From: Actinobacteria bacterium casp-actino5
Lineage (GTDB): Bacteria; Actinomycetota; Acidimicrobiia; Acidimicrobiales; Ilumatobacteraceae
Length of the DNA: 64,000 nt
Direction: 5' to 3'
Assembly: GCA_001510385.1 (NCBI GenBank)
Contig: LFFE01000007.1
Span: 150,540-214,539, forward strand
Every line of letters starts with the position of its first letter. Positions within the stretch are counted from its first letter, which is position 1. The position numbers and the translations under genes were made by a program. Under the pieces are notes generated by a model. It was not told the origin of the DNA, ran no database searches, and worked only from the letters and a program-made list of their open reading frames with translations. Shown piece by piece: positions 17,850 to 26,995 of the stretch.

Positions 17850-18788
17850 ATGGTCAAAGTGATTGGCGTCGATGAATTCGGCGGCCCCGAGATGTTGAAG
17901 GCATTCGACATTCCTGCGCGTCCGGTTGGTGCCGGACAGGTGCGCGTTGAAGTTGGCGCTGCCGCAGTGAGCCCAACCGACACGATTCACCGATCAGGTG
18001 GCCGTGCCGAGTTGCTCCAGAAGGACCCACCTCCGTACGTACCGGGAATGGATATTGCTGGCACCGTGAGCGAAGTTGCAGAGGGCGTCGATCACTTAGC
18101 CGTTGGTGATGCAGTGATGGGTATCGTTGCGCCAACAGCCTCCCATGGTGGATATTCGGCTTCGATAGTCCTGCCAGCGCGATCAGTGGCCCACTCACCA
18201 CACGGTGCATCAGTTGCCGAAGCAAGCACGCTCCCCATGAACGGACTCACGGCTCAATACGCCCTTGACTTGTTGAACCTGCCCGAGGGGTCCGTGCTCG
18301 CAGTCACCGGCGCAGCCGGCGCATTTGGTGGATACATGGTGCAACTTGGTGTTCACCGGGGCCTGCACGTCATCGCCGATTCATCGGAAGCCGATGAAGC
18401 CCTTGTTCGATCGCTCGGCGCTCACGAAATTGTTCGTCGAGGTGTCAATGTCGCCGAGAGGATCCGAGCCCTCGTTCCTGACGGCGTCGATGGCCTGGCA
18501 GATGGGTCAATCCAAAATGAACAAGTTTTAGGAGCGGTGCGCGACAACGGCGGTTTCGCAACTGTTCGTGGATGGCAAGGCCCATCTGAACGAGGAATCA
18601 CATTGCATCAGGTGTGGGTGCGCGAATACGCAACAGAACTTGAAAAGCTCGATGAATTGCGTGACCTCGTCGAAGCCGGCGAGGTCACTCTCCGGGTTGC
18701 GGCGACATTTCCCGCTGACCAGGCATCTGAAGCCCATCGGCTGCTTGAGGCGGGCGGCACTCGAGGTCGCTGCGTCATCACGTTCTAA
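17850..18788 (+). CDS. Zinc-free medium-chain dehydrogenase (quinone oxidoreductase-like)
   Basis: The 312-residue MDR protein has an N-terminal GroES-like domain (AAVSPTDTIHRSGGRA, PYVPGMDIAGTVSEVAEGVDHLAVGDAVMG). A Rossmann domain follows (VLAVTGAAGAFGGYMVQLGVHRGLHVIADS). The structural and catalytic zinc ligands of alcohol dehydrogenases are not evident, so an NADPH:quinone reductase-type activity is likely. A ribosome-binding GAGGAG lies upstream of the ATG. The stop is one base before the start of the PPOX gene, indicating an operon. Confidence 0.88.
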   Translation: MVKVIGVDEFGGPEMLKAFDIPARPVGAGQVRVEVGAAAVSPTDTIHRSGGRAELLQKDPPPYVPGMDIAGTVSEVAEGVDHLAVGDAVMGIVAPTASHGGYSASIVLPARSVAHSPHGASVAEASTLPMNGLTAQYALDLLNLPEGSVLAVTGAAGAFGGYMVQLGVHRGLHVIADSSEADEALVRSLGAHEIVRRGVNVAERIRALVPDGVDGLADGSIQNEQVLGAVRDNGGFATVRGWQGPSERGITLHQVWVREYATELEKLDELRDLVEAGEVTLRVAATFPADQASEAHRLLEAGGTRGRCVITF

Positions 18789-18789
18789 G

Positions 18790-19173
18790 ATGGCCAACCT
18801 GTCAGCACGGGATGCATGGCTGGCGACCCAGCACAGAGACGGTTCGCCACATCTCGTTCCGATCTGGTTTGTGGCCTTAGGTGTTGAATCCATTTGGATT
18901 GCTACCGGCAGGGACAGCACGAAAGTTGCCAACATCACACGAAATAACACGGTGTCAGTTGGCTTTCCCGCAGAAGGCGACGTGAAAGGTGACGCCGTGG
19001 TAGCCGGTATCGCCAACCTTCACGACCAAGCACCATCAGCGGTTCTTGATCTCTTTGTTGCAAAGTACGACTGGTATCCCGGCCCAGAACCCGACGCAGA
19101 TGTTGGTGAATTGCAATTCATCGAGATCACACCACGCCGTTGGATCATGGGTTCATCGGTCTCGAACGACTAA
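18790..19173 (+). CDS. PPOX-class (pyridoxamine oxidase-fold) flavin/F420 protein
   Basis: The 127-residue split-barrel protein begins ARDAWLATQHRDGSPHLVPIWFVALGVESIWIATGRDSTKVANI. This is the pattern of actinobacterial PPOX proteins that bind FMN, F420 or heme. Which cofactor is used cannot be read directly. Given the F420-type oxidoreductase at 10.4 kb, an F420 role is plausible. It follows the MDR gene after a single base and precedes the EamA gene by 9 bp, so the three are probably one transcript. Confidence 0.82.
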   Translation: MANLSARDAWLATQHRDGSPHLVPIWFVALGVESIWIATGRDSTKVANITRNNTVSVGFPAEGDVKGDAVVAGIANLHDQAPSAVLDLFVAKYDWYPGPEPDADVGELQFIEITPRRWIMGSSVSND

Positions 19174-19182
19174 ACACTCTCT

Positions 19183-20091
19183 GTGATCAACGACCGGTTT
19201 GGAGCCCGACAAACATTCGCGTCGACCGCTCCATGGCTATTCGTGTTCTTGTGGAGCACCGGGTTCATCGTTGCTCGATACGCAACAAACGACGCCGACC
19301 CGCTGTCATTTCTTGCGGCTCGACTCTTCATCGCAGCTCTCATACTCGGTGCAATCGCCTTCATCTCAGGCGCACCGCGCGCTTCAGCGAGCGAATCAAA
19401 ATGGTCGATCGTTGTTGGGCTTGGAATTCATGCGACCTATCTCGGCGGCGTCTTCATCGCCATCGACCTTGGACTGCCATCGGGTGTCGGAGCGCTCGTC
19501 GGAGGTTTGCACCCGGTCATCACCGCAGTTGCCGGCGGAGCGCTTCTTGGTGAGTACCTCACTTCACGGCAATGGCTCGGGGTTGTGCTCGGCTTCAGTG
19601 GAGTCGTTCTCGTCGTGATCGAAAGGCTCACCAACGACGCTCTTCATCTCCCGCTGCGAGCAGTAATTGCAGTTTCAATTGCCACACTCGGCATGTCAGT
19701 TGGCACGCTCATCCAGCGTCAGCGATGTGCCTCAACCCCGCTGCTATGGGGATCAGCAGTGCAGTACTCGGGCTCGGCAATAGCGCTCGCATTTGCCGCA
19801 GCGTTGTCGGGTCAAACAACACTGAACTTGACCTCAAACACGATCTGGTCTCTCGTGTGGTCAATCGGTGTGCTGTCAATAACTGCGGTGCTGACGATGC
19901 TGTGGTTGCTGCAACACAGAGCTGCAGCCAGCGTGTCAAGCTTGTTCTTCCTCGTGCCAGCACTTTCAGCAGTCGAGGCCGCCATGTTGTTCAACGAACA
20001 ACTCAATGCAATTGCGATCGCTGGATTTGTCGTCACAATTATTGGCGTCGCGCTCGTTACTCGCGCACCAGCCAACGCCACCGAAAGTTAA
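19183..20091 (+). CDS. EamA/DMT family transporter
   Basis: The 302-residue membrane protein has ten hydrophobic helices in two EamA repeats. The first contains FLWSTGFIVARYATNDADPLSFLAARL and the second ends in a helix with SALSAVEAAMLFNEQLNAIAIAGFVVTIIGVALV. Members export amino acids or other metabolites. GTG 19183 is the likely start. The stop overlaps the convergent serine hydrolase stop at TTAA, so both genes end within the same four bases. Confidence 0.88.
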   Translation: MINDRFGARQTFASTAPWLFVFLWSTGFIVARYATNDADPLSFLAARLFIAALILGAIAFISGAPRASASESKWSIVVGLGIHATYLGGVFIAIDLGLPSGVGALVGGLHPVITAVAGGALLGEYLTSRQWLGVVLGFSGVVLVVIERLTNDALHLPLRAVIAVSIATLGMSVGTLIQRQRCASTPLLWGSAVQYSGSAIALAFAAALSGQTTLNLTSNTIWSLVWSIGVLSITAVLTMLWLLQHRAAASVSSLFFLVPALSAVEAAMLFNEQLNAIAIAGFVVTIIGVALVTRAPANATES

Positions 20092-21224
20092 GAAACTACG
20101 GCGAGAGCCGCAGACACGAGTGAGTGCCCTCGGTCATCGGCCAGAAGGCCTTCATCCATTCGGTTCATCACATACGCAACGGTCATCTCGTTGTCAAGAT
20201 CGTTCACCACCATGGAGCCCCCATAACCGCACCAGAAGCAGACCCTTCGATCGGGCAAATAGGAAGCGGTTTCATTCGGGAGTCCATATCCGAGACCAAA
20301 TTTGACCGGGATTTGTAATACGAGATCGAAACCATCGGCCTGTACTCTGAACACCTCTTCAACCGCATCTGAAGACATCACCCGAGTGGCGCCCATCTTG
20401 CCCATCGTCGAGATCAGACTCTGTGCCTGAGCAACACTTCTTGCATTCCCATGCCCGTTTGCTGCAGGAATATCGGCTCGTCGCCATTCATCTCGTCCGG
20501 CATATTCAGCGAGCACACGGGGCCCAGTGAACGTCTTGATTGCTGGATGATCTCGACCCAGTGCGCGCAGATCATTGTTGGGTGGAGGAGGTGGTGTCAA
20601 TGTTGCAACGCGAGCAAATTCGCTCTCGGGCAAACCAATGTGGAAGTCAACACCAAACGGCTCAGCAATTTCCGTTCGGAAGAATTCGCCCAGCTTCATC
20701 GCCGTAATTCGACGAACAACCTCACCAACAAGGTGACCCTGGTTCATTGCGTGGTAGCCCGACTGAGATCCCGGCTCCCACCACGGTGCTTGGGTGGCAA
20801 GCTTTGCGGTGCTCGATTCCCAATCAAACACGTCATCGACTGTCACGGGCTTGTCCCATCCAGATACTCCAGATGTATGACCAAGAAAATGGCGAACCAG
20901 AACCTTCTCTTTGCCATTCTGCGCAAACTCTGGCCAATACGTCGCAACTGGCGCATCGACATCGAGCAACCCTCGGTCAACGAGTAGTAGTGCACTTAAT
21001 GCCATCATCGTTTTCGTCGTCGACCACACATTCACGATGGTGTTGCGTTCCCAAGGAGCAGGATTATTCGCAGCGACCGTGCCACCCCACATGTCGACAA
21101 CGAGCTCGCCACCCAGCATGACGGCAACACTCGCTCCTGTATCAGCCCCAGAGTCAAGGTTTGAAGAAAGAATTTCCTGCAATGTCTCAAATCGCCGGTC
21201 ACATATTCCGCTAATCTCTGCCAT
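20088..21224 (-). CDS. Beta-lactamase-fold serine hydrolase
   Basis: The protein has about 378 residues and belongs to the class C beta-lactamase/esterase group. The nucleophile motif is STTK (in NVWSTTKTMMALSALLL) and the Tyr motif is within SGYHAMNQGHLVGEVV. The C-terminus has FWCGYGGSMVVNDLDNEM. It has no signal peptide, which favours an intracellular esterase or peptidase over a secreted lactamase. The substrate is unknown. ATG 21224 was selected; an extension to 21287 overlaps the next gene and lacks similarity. Confidence 0.87.
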   Translation of the reverse strand: MAEISGICDRRFETLQEILSSNLDSGADTGASVAVMLGGELVVDMWGGTVAANNPAPWERNTIVNVWSTTKTMMALSALLLVDRGLLDVDAPVATYWPEFAQNGKEKVLVRHFLGHTSGVSGWDKPVTVDDVFDWESSTAKLATQAPWWEPGSQSGYHAMNQGHLVGEVVRRITAMKLGEFFRTEIAEPFGVDFHIGLPESEFARVATLTPPPPPNNDLRALGRDHPAIKTFTGPRVLAEYAGRDEWRRADIPAANGHGNARSVAQAQSLISTMGKMGATRVMSSDAVEEVFRVQADGFDLVLQIPVKFGLGYGLPNETASYLPDRRVCFWCGYGGSMVVNDLDNEMTVAYVMNRMDEGLLADDRGHSLVSAALAVVS

Positions 21225-21283
21225 CTCATGCCCTTCTCGTGAATTGATGATCCGAGAACGTATCAGGTCGTTTTCACAGGCGA

Positions 21284-22027
21284 TCACCGCACGGAATCAA
21301 TGAAAAGAGTGATGAGCGGCGCAATAACTAACGCCGGCAGCATGTCAGCAACACGAATTTCTTTGACTTGCAAAAGGCGAATTCCGATCCCGAGGAGAAG
21401 GACACCTCCTGCGGCTGTCATGGCTGAAATCAACGCATCAGGCATGAAACTTCCGAAGACAACCCCAAGAACGGTAAGGGCGCCCTGAACGACAGCGACA
21501 GTTACTGCGGAGAACATGACACCAACGCCGAGTGATGCTGCAAATGCCATCGCTGCGAACAGGTCGAGCGATGATTTCAACACGAGTTGATCGATACCGG
21601 TGCCTAAGCCATCGCTCAGTGATCCGAGGATCGTGAGTGGACCGACGCAAAAGAGCAACGACGCACTGACATACCCCTCGACAAACCGAGCGCGATCTTC
21701 GTCACCTGCGTCTCCGCCAAATCGTTCCTGCAGGCGGGCACCCACCCCATTTAGTCGCGTCTCTATTCCCAACGATGACCCCAACATTCCACCAAGCACC
21801 ACGGCGCCGAGTACGACAATCAGTGTCCATTCAGACCCAACGACGTCAATAAACGAATTGTCACCGATCGACATCACATTCAACGCCCCGACCACCAAGG
21901 TGATCAGTCCTAATCCGTTAGTCACCGTTTCACGAGTGACTGAAGAAAGCCGGTTACCAATGAGGAGCCCCATGGTTGAACCAACGATCACTGCAACGAT
22001 GTTGATCATCGTTCCGAGGCCGATCAT
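21284..22027 (-). CDS. DUF554 family membrane protein
   Basis: The 247-residue hydrophobic protein starts IGLGTMINIVAVIVGSTMGLLIGNRL and contains VSASLLFCVGPLTILGSLSDGLG, both typical of the YdfK/DUF554 family. Six to seven helices are visible. Function is unknown; a transport role has been suggested for the family. It ends 60 bp before the serine hydrolase start and starts 9 bp after the GNAT gene stop, so it probably shares a transcript with that acetyltransferase. Confidence 0.88.
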   Translation of the reverse strand: MIGLGTMINIVAVIVGSTMGLLIGNRLSSVTRETVTNGLGLITLVVGALNVMSIGDNSFIDVVGSEWTLIVVLGAVVLGGMLGSSLGIETRLNGVGARLQERFGGDAGDEDRARFVEGYVSASLLFCVGPLTILGSLSDGLGTGIDQLVLKSSLDLFAAMAFAASLGVGVMFSAVTVAVVQGALTVLGVVFGSFMPDALISAMTAAGGVLLLGIGIRLLQVKEIRVADMLPALVIAPLITLFIDSVR

Positions 22028-22036
22028 TGCGACCTC

Positions 22037-22501
22037 CTACAAACCGAAGCGATACAAGTTGGTCTCGTACGGCTCAAAGCCCAACCGCTGATACAACCGG
22101 TTGGCAGCCTCACGCGATGAACGACTAGTAAGGCTCACATTCTTCGCTCCCCGCTGGCGTGCCTCGTCGATTGCCGCAAGATTCAGTGCTTCACCAACAC
22201 CAAGGCCTCTCGCGGATTCGTCGACTACAACATCTTCGATCCATGCTTTGAGACCGGTGGGGATGCGATAGAACGCAAGCGTCAGGCTTCCGACAACCGA
22301 ACGCTCACCATCTGTTTCGACTTCCGCAATGAAAAGCGCCGAATTTGGGTTGTCGATGATCGACAACAATTCAGCCGATGTGGGTGCCGGAGACGATGAC
22401 GACAGTTGCGGGATAAGCCGAGAAAACGACTCAACAAGATCGTCGTTGACCTCAGTCGCTGCTCGTACAGAAATTGTCACATCGGTAACGGTATCTGACA
22501 T
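22037..22501 (-). CDS. GNAT family N-acetyltransferase
   Basis: The 154-residue single-domain acetyltransferase has the acetyl-CoA pyrophosphate loop VDESARGLGVGEALN (an R-x-x-G-x-G/A variant). A preceding strand is AWIEDVVV and the C-terminal segment is REAANRLYQRLGFEPYETNLYRF. It transfers acetyl from acetyl-CoA to an amine that cannot be identified from sequence. It is divergent from the PAC2 gene with 29 bp between starts and is upstream of DUF554. Confidence 0.9.
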   Translation of the reverse strand: MSDTVTDVTISVRAATEVNDDLVESFSRLIPQLSSSSPAPTSAELLSIIDNPNSALFIAEVETDGERSVVGSLTLAFYRIPTGLKAWIEDVVVDESARGLGVGEALNLAAIDEARQRGAKNVSLTSRSSREAANRLYQRLGFEPYETNLYRFGL

Positions 22502-22530
22502 CTCATGCCAGCGGTAGCCTCTGTGGTGTC

Positions 22531-23415
22531 ATGGATTCAGACACCAGACATATTCGCTGGCACGCCGAACCAGAACTCACCAATCCCGTGATGCTCGTTG
22601 CGTTCACTGGATGGAATGATGCTGGAGATGCCGCTTCAACCGCCGTTCGTACGCTGATCGAGACGAGCGGGGCAGAAGCTCTTGCTGACATTGATCCTGA
22701 AGCATTTACCGATTTTGCAACGGTGAGACCGTATGTTCGTCTCGACGAACAACAGCGCCGAAATATTGTCTGGCCAACGGTCGGGGTATGGTCGGCGTCT
22801 CTTCCAGGTTCAGATGTGATCTTTGTCCTTGGCCCTGAACCAGCATTGCGTTGGAAGACGTTCGCATCGCAAGTCGTAGGGATTGCCGAGAAGTACTCAA
22901 GTCCGCTTGTGATCAGCCTCGGTGCGTTGCTCGCTGATGTTCCTCATACCCGTCCCGTCCATGTATTTGGCAGCGCGGGAGATGATGAACTGATTTCGAG
23001 GTTTGACCTAGAGCGATCGCGATATGAGGGGCCGACCGGAATCGTTGGTGTTGTCCAACACGCACTCACGACTGCAGGATTCTCAGGGGCGTCACTGTGG
23101 GCGGCTGTTCCCGGCTACGCCTCGCAGGTTCCTTCACCAAAAGCAGCCGTAGCGCTCATTGAACGTGCGAGCACCATGATGGGCACACCTGCACCGATTG
23201 GAGAACTCGCCGCTGAAGCAGACGATTACGATGCTCGCGTTGAAGCTTTGATCTCTGACGATGATGATCTTGTCATTCACATTGAACAACTCGAATCAAT
23301 CGTTGACGACATGGAAGATGACCAAGATTCGAGTGGTCCGATCGATCTCTCCGAGTCAGATGACCTTCTCAACGAAGTCGAACACTTCCTTCGCGAACGG
23401 GATAACGAGAACTAG
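22531..23415 (+). CDS. PAC2 family (proteasome assembly chaperone-like) protein
   Basis: The 294-residue protein has the PAC2 N-terminus (PVMLVAFTGWNDAGDAASTAVRTLIE) and the following GPEPALRWKTFASQVVGIAEK and GALLADVPHTRPVHVFGSA segments. The actinobacterial family resembles proteasome assembly chaperones and ATP-grasp-like folds, but its task is not established. The C-terminal 70 residues are strongly acidic (DDDDLVIHIEQLESIVDDMEDDQDS). It is convergent with the NUDIX gene, with 15 bp between stops. Confidence 0.88.
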   Translation: MDSDTRHIRWHAEPELTNPVMLVAFTGWNDAGDAASTAVRTLIETSGAEALADIDPEAFTDFATVRPYVRLDEQQRRNIVWPTVGVWSASLPGSDVIFVLGPEPALRWKTFASQVVGIAEKYSSPLVISLGALLADVPHTRPVHVFGSAGDDELISRFDLERSRYEGPTGIVGVVQHALTTAGFSGASLWAAVPGYASQVPSPKAAVALIERASTMMGTPAPIGELAAEADDYDARVEALISDDDDLVIHIEQLESIVDDMEDDQDSSGPIDLSESDDLLNEVEHFLRERDNEN

Positions 23416-23430
23416 CTCATCGAGTGGTAG

Positions 23431-24132
23431 CTACGACTCAGTTCGCCACACCGGCGAGCGAGGAGCGTCAAAGCCAGTGTCAATCGACTCGCCACGGATT
23501 GCAGCAAACGCCATCTGTCCCCACCACTGTGCTCCTGCCGTGACTTCGGGCAGTGCGCCCTCTGCGAACCAGCCGACATCGCTTGTTTCGAGGGGATGGC
23601 CTCGGAGTTCACCACCGGTTGCTCGACAGTGGAACAGCAACATGTACATACCGAACCGAGAAAATCCCATGCGCTGGCCGTCAATTACTGAAAGTAAACG
23701 AACCGGCTCGCAGGTAATTCCTGTTTCTTCTTCGACTTCTTTGACCGCAACTTCAGAAGGCGAATACCCCACGTCAGCCCATCCTGTTGGATACAGCCAT
23801 ACACCAGACTCTCGGCGCTGGACCAAAAGAATCTCACCATCATCGTTGCCGACTACTGCCCCAATCGCAATCTTTGGGGTGACGTATCCGGGCACACCTT
23901 CACCAACATTTGCAAGCCATTCCTGAACGAAATGGTCGGTCTCACGATCGGTTTCGATGCCCTCAGCGAGTGTTTGAGCAGCAGCTTTTATATCAGCAGC
24001 AACATGGAGCACTTCTTCGTACCGCTCATGCTCATACAGACTGGCGGTAAAGCCCATTCCTGTGCGGGCGATCGCCGCCAAGGTATCGCTCCATCGAACG
24101 AGATCTCGCGGGTCGGGCACCGATGAGGTCAT
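23431..24132 (-). CDS. NUDIX hydrolase with N-terminal domain
   Basis: The 233-residue protein has an N-terminal helical domain (about 1-70, WSDTLAAIARTGMGFTASLYEHERYEEVL). A NUDIX domain follows with GWADVGYSPSEVAVKEVEEETGI. The usual first Glu of the box is Tyr and the Arg is Lys, while the EVEEE metal-binding core is intact. This is normal for the N-terminal-domain subgroup, often annotated as ADP-ribose pyrophosphatase. The substrate is not certain. It follows glnD on the minus strand, with 18 bp between them. Confidence 0.88.
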   Translation of the reverse strand: MTSSVPDPRDLVRWSDTLAAIARTGMGFTASLYEHERYEEVLHVAADIKAAAQTLAEGIETDRETDHFVQEWLANVGEGVPGYVTPKIAIGAVVGNDDGEILLVQRRESGVWLYPTGWADVGYSPSEVAVKEVEEETGITCEPVRLLSVIDGQRMGFSRFGMYMLLFHCRATGGELRGHPLETSDVGWFAEGALPEVTAGAQWWGQMAFAAIRGESIDTGFDAPRSPVWRTES

Positions 24133-24150
24133 TCACCGACAACCTAGTCG

Positions 24151-26475
24151 TCAACGGACAACATGAAGAACCGCTCGCTGAACTTCCTTCCGATGGAATT
24201 CGTCGTACAGCGGCGTTCCTTGACGAGTTCGCACATAGAACGTATCAACAACTTCCATTCCAATCGTCTGCACCGTCGCATGGCGAATGTCAAGATCTAG
24301 TTCAGCTAGTGCCTTGGTGATGCGGTGCAACACTCCAAGCGATGACTCGCAGTGCACCTCAATCACCGTCGCACTCGTCGATGCCTCATCATCAAATACC
24401 ACCGTTGGCTCGCTCAACACCTTGGCTTGGGTTGCTCGACGACGACGCTGACTCTTCACACGCTCCGCAAGTCTCGCCTCGATAGCGAGCTCGCCCTTGA
24501 GCGCACGTTGAAGATCGACCAAGACGGGGTCCCACTCGATGCCAGATTTTGGACGGATGACGAGAACCTGCGATGCCGCCATCGCATCCACTCCGGGCTG
24601 TGGTTCATCAGAGTGCGCGCGTGCGCCGGCGACATCAAGGCCGTGCAACGACAACACACCTGCGACCTTGCTAAACGCTCCCGGTACGTCAGGTGTGACG
24701 ACGGTAAGTCGATCGTGACCCTGTTCTTCGCTGAGGTGGATCGAGGTCTCACCGGTCGCCATTCGCTCGAGCGTCGCGGCATCTGGAAAGAGTTGCCACG
24801 TGGCCTCAGTCATGTCACCTCCCCCAAGCACATGACTGACCCTGCTCACCAGGTCGTTTACAAGCCCCTCTTTCCATGACCCCCAGGCCGATGGCCCCGT
24901 CGCTTTCGAATCGCTCTCGGTCAGAGCGTGTAACAGTTCGAGTCGCTGAGCATCACCAACTTGGCCTGCAACCGACGCGATCGTTGCCGGATCGCTGAGG
25001 TCTCGCCGCATCGCAACATCGGGAATCAACAGATGGTGCTCGACCATTGCGACGATGACATCAGTGTCTGCTTCGGACAAACCAAACCGCGGTCCGATCG
25101 AACTTGCCACTAAGTCCATACCAACCTCGGTGTGTTCACCGGGAAGACCTTTTCCAATGTCATGCAGTAAGGCTCCAAGAACTAGCAAGTCGGGACGCTG
25201 CACTCGATCAGCAAGTTCAGCAGCATTAGCCGCTGCCTCCCATAGGTGACGGTCGACGGTGAATCGGTGGTACGCGTTTCGCTGTGGCTTTGCTCGGACC
25301 GGCGCCCACTCTGGGAAAATTCGCTCGATCAACGAGTGCTGGTCGAGGCTCTCAAGCACTGGAATCGCACGGTGTCCCTCAAGGAGGAGTGCAACAAGTT
25401 CGTCAACTGCTCCCGCAGGCCAACGGTCGGGCCAATCTGGCATCTCTTCAGCAAAGCGCTGAAGGCTCCGACGTCCAATGCGATTTCCCGACCGCGCTGA
25501 GGCTTGAGCAACGCGAAGGATCAGTGTCGGGTCACTGACAAGATCGACGTCGTCGTCGACTTCTACGTCACCTTCGACAATCTTGATTCCTGGGGCGAGG
25601 CGGACTGGGCGGCCATCTCCAACGCGTCCATGATGTGACCAGGTTTCATCTGAGATCCACGCAATGGTGCGTGCTGCAGCTGAAATCTCAGACATCATTT
25701 CGTCGGCGTCGATGAACCCGGCGCTTACTGCAGCAGCATCTTGATCTTCTAATCTCAGCACCTCTCCCCGACGCCCGGTGGAGCGATGAAGCCCTACTCG
25801 CGCTCGAAGGAGCGTCTCGTAGCAGTCGTCGAGGAGAGCAAGATCGGGGTCTGCAATCGAAAGACCGGCTGCTCGAGCCCACCACAACGACTGCACATCT
25901 CGAAGACCCCCATGACCACTTTTGATATCAGGTTCGAGGGTGTAGGCCACCTCACCAGCGGTTGTCTGTCGATGATGAGATGCATCACGAATTTCGGCCA
26001 ACCATTTTTTGCGGCGGCGGCGCCAAGCACTTTGTGCTTGCTCAACGACCTGCTGCGCCATTCGTTCATCGCCAGCAAGAAACCGTCCGGTCACGAGACT
26101 TGAAGCGGTGTCGATATCGGTCTTTGCCAGAGCTTCTTGTTCGTCAACGTTTCGCACCGCGTGGCCAAGAGCGACACCCGCATCCCAGATGGGGTACCAC
26201 ATCGCAGACGCCAATGGTTCTACTCGCTCAGATTTGCTTTTATGAATTACCAACACGTCAAGGTCGCTAAACGGGGCTAACTCTCCACGTCCATATCCAC
26301 CGACGGCAATGACGGCGATTTTTGGTGCCTTTGGATGTTGTTCACGTGCAGATTCGTACAACTTGAGCAACCACCGATCTGTGACATCGGACAGCGCTGT
26401 ACAAAATGCTCGGCCGGTAAGCGGGGACGATGCGATCAGGCGATTTCGTGAAGTGGGGGAAATACGCCTCGTCAT
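24151..26475 (-). CDS. glnD: Bifunctional [protein-PII] uridylyltransferase/uridylyl-removing enzyme
   Basis: GlnD senses glutamine and adds or removes UMP (AMP in some actinobacteria) on PII proteins. The 774-residue protein has the nucleotidyltransferase motif GGYGRGELAPFSDLD (59-73). An HD phosphohydrolase centre LLHDIGKGLPGEHTEVG lies near residue 440. Two C-terminal ACT repeats follow (LTVVTPDVPGAFSKVAGVLSLHGL and VHCESSLGVLHRITKALAELDLDIRHA). Domain order and motifs are complete, although the protein is shorter than enterobacterial GlnD. amtB and glnB are not upstream; the adjacent gene encodes an uncharacterised protein instead. Confidence 0.95.
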   Translation of the reverse strand: MTRRISPTSRNRLIASSPLTGRAFCTALSDVTDRWLLKLYESAREQHPKAPKIAVIAVGGYGRGELAPFSDLDVLVIHKSKSERVEPLASAMWYPIWDAGVALGHAVRNVDEQEALAKTDIDTASSLVTGRFLAGDERMAQQVVEQAQSAWRRRRKKWLAEIRDASHHRQTTAGEVAYTLEPDIKSGHGGLRDVQSLWWARAAGLSIADPDLALLDDCYETLLRARVGLHRSTGRRGEVLRLEDQDAAAVSAGFIDADEMMSEISAAARTIAWISDETWSHHGRVGDGRPVRLAPGIKIVEGDVEVDDDVDLVSDPTLILRVAQASARSGNRIGRRSLQRFAEEMPDWPDRWPAGAVDELVALLLEGHRAIPVLESLDQHSLIERIFPEWAPVRAKPQRNAYHRFTVDRHLWEAAANAAELADRVQRPDLLVLGALLHDIGKGLPGEHTEVGMDLVASSIGPRFGLSEADTDVIVAMVEHHLLIPDVAMRRDLSDPATIASVAGQVGDAQRLELLHALTESDSKATGPSAWGSWKEGLVNDLVSRVSHVLGGGDMTEATWQLFPDAATLERMATGETSIHLSEEQGHDRLTVVTPDVPGAFSKVAGVLSLHGLDVAGARAHSDEPQPGVDAMAASQVLVIRPKSGIEWDPVLVDLQRALKGELAIEARLAERVKSQRRRRATQAKVLSEPTVVFDDEASTSATVIEVHCESSLGVLHRITKALAELDLDIRHATVQTIGMEVVDTFYVRTRQGTPLYDEFHRKEVQRAVLHVVR

Positions 26476-26514
26476 CTTTGAAAGAGTAGATGCATTCTCA
26501 ACGAATCGTCACCG

Positions 26515-26973
26515 TCAGCGAAGACCTTCATCTCGCCGGCGAAGCAAAATTGTCGCCGCCTTCCATGCTCCCCACTCAAGACCGGGTTCGTGCAGGCGAG
26601 CGTCGATATCACTCCAAGTTGCCGGAGCTATTGCGAACACGTCACCAGGATTGGCGGCCTGCACAAATTCGTCGCGTCGCACAGGTTGTGCTCCAACGCT
26701 CAATAAAAATTCGGTTGGTTCACGAAGCGACGCGCGCACTAGCGCCAAGGGATTTACCCGTTGTTCATCAGGATCAGTACTGAGGAGATCATCGAGCTGT
26801 GTAAGCAACTGATCAGACGCCGACACAGCCACCTCGTTCACACGCTCACCGGTGAGGCTCGTCGAAATTCCCTGGCTTTGCAGCACACCGTTCATCTGTT
26901 GAACAAGCCAACCAGGGATACACGCATGCAGCATTGCTAGAAGCACTCGAACTGGCGACGGCTGTTCACCCAC
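26515..26973 (-). CDS. Conserved hypothetical protein next to glnD
   Basis: The 152-residue soluble protein has no named domain that I recognise. It contains WLVQQMNGVLQ, a Leu-rich helix, a central NPLALVRASLREPTEFLLSVG, and a C-terminal ATWSDIDARLHEPGLEWGAWKA motif that looks conserved. It lies 39 bp upstream of glnD on the same strand and is divergent from the solute-binding gene, with only 22 bp between starts. Co-transcription with glnD is likely, but a functional link is unproven. Confidence 0.72.
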   Translation of the reverse strand: MGEQPSPVRVLLAMLHACIPGWLVQQMNGVLQSQGISTSLTGERVNEVAVSASDQLLTQLDDLLSTDPDEQRVNPLALVRASLREPTEFLLSVGAQPVRRDEFVQAANPGDVFAIAPATWSDIDARLHEPGLEWGAWKAATILLRRRDEGLR

Positions 26974-26995
26974 GGTTCTCTTCTATCGTGTCGGC

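Noticed and set aside
20088..20091. Convergent genes sharing the four bases TTAA as both stop codons
   Set aside because: It is a neat but common outcome in compact genomes, since TTAA is its own reverse complement.
23431..24132. NUDIX box with Tyr in place of the first Glu
   Set aside because: The metal-binding REVxEE-type core is intact and this substitution is usual for the subgroup with the N-terminal domain, so it is not evidence of inactivation.
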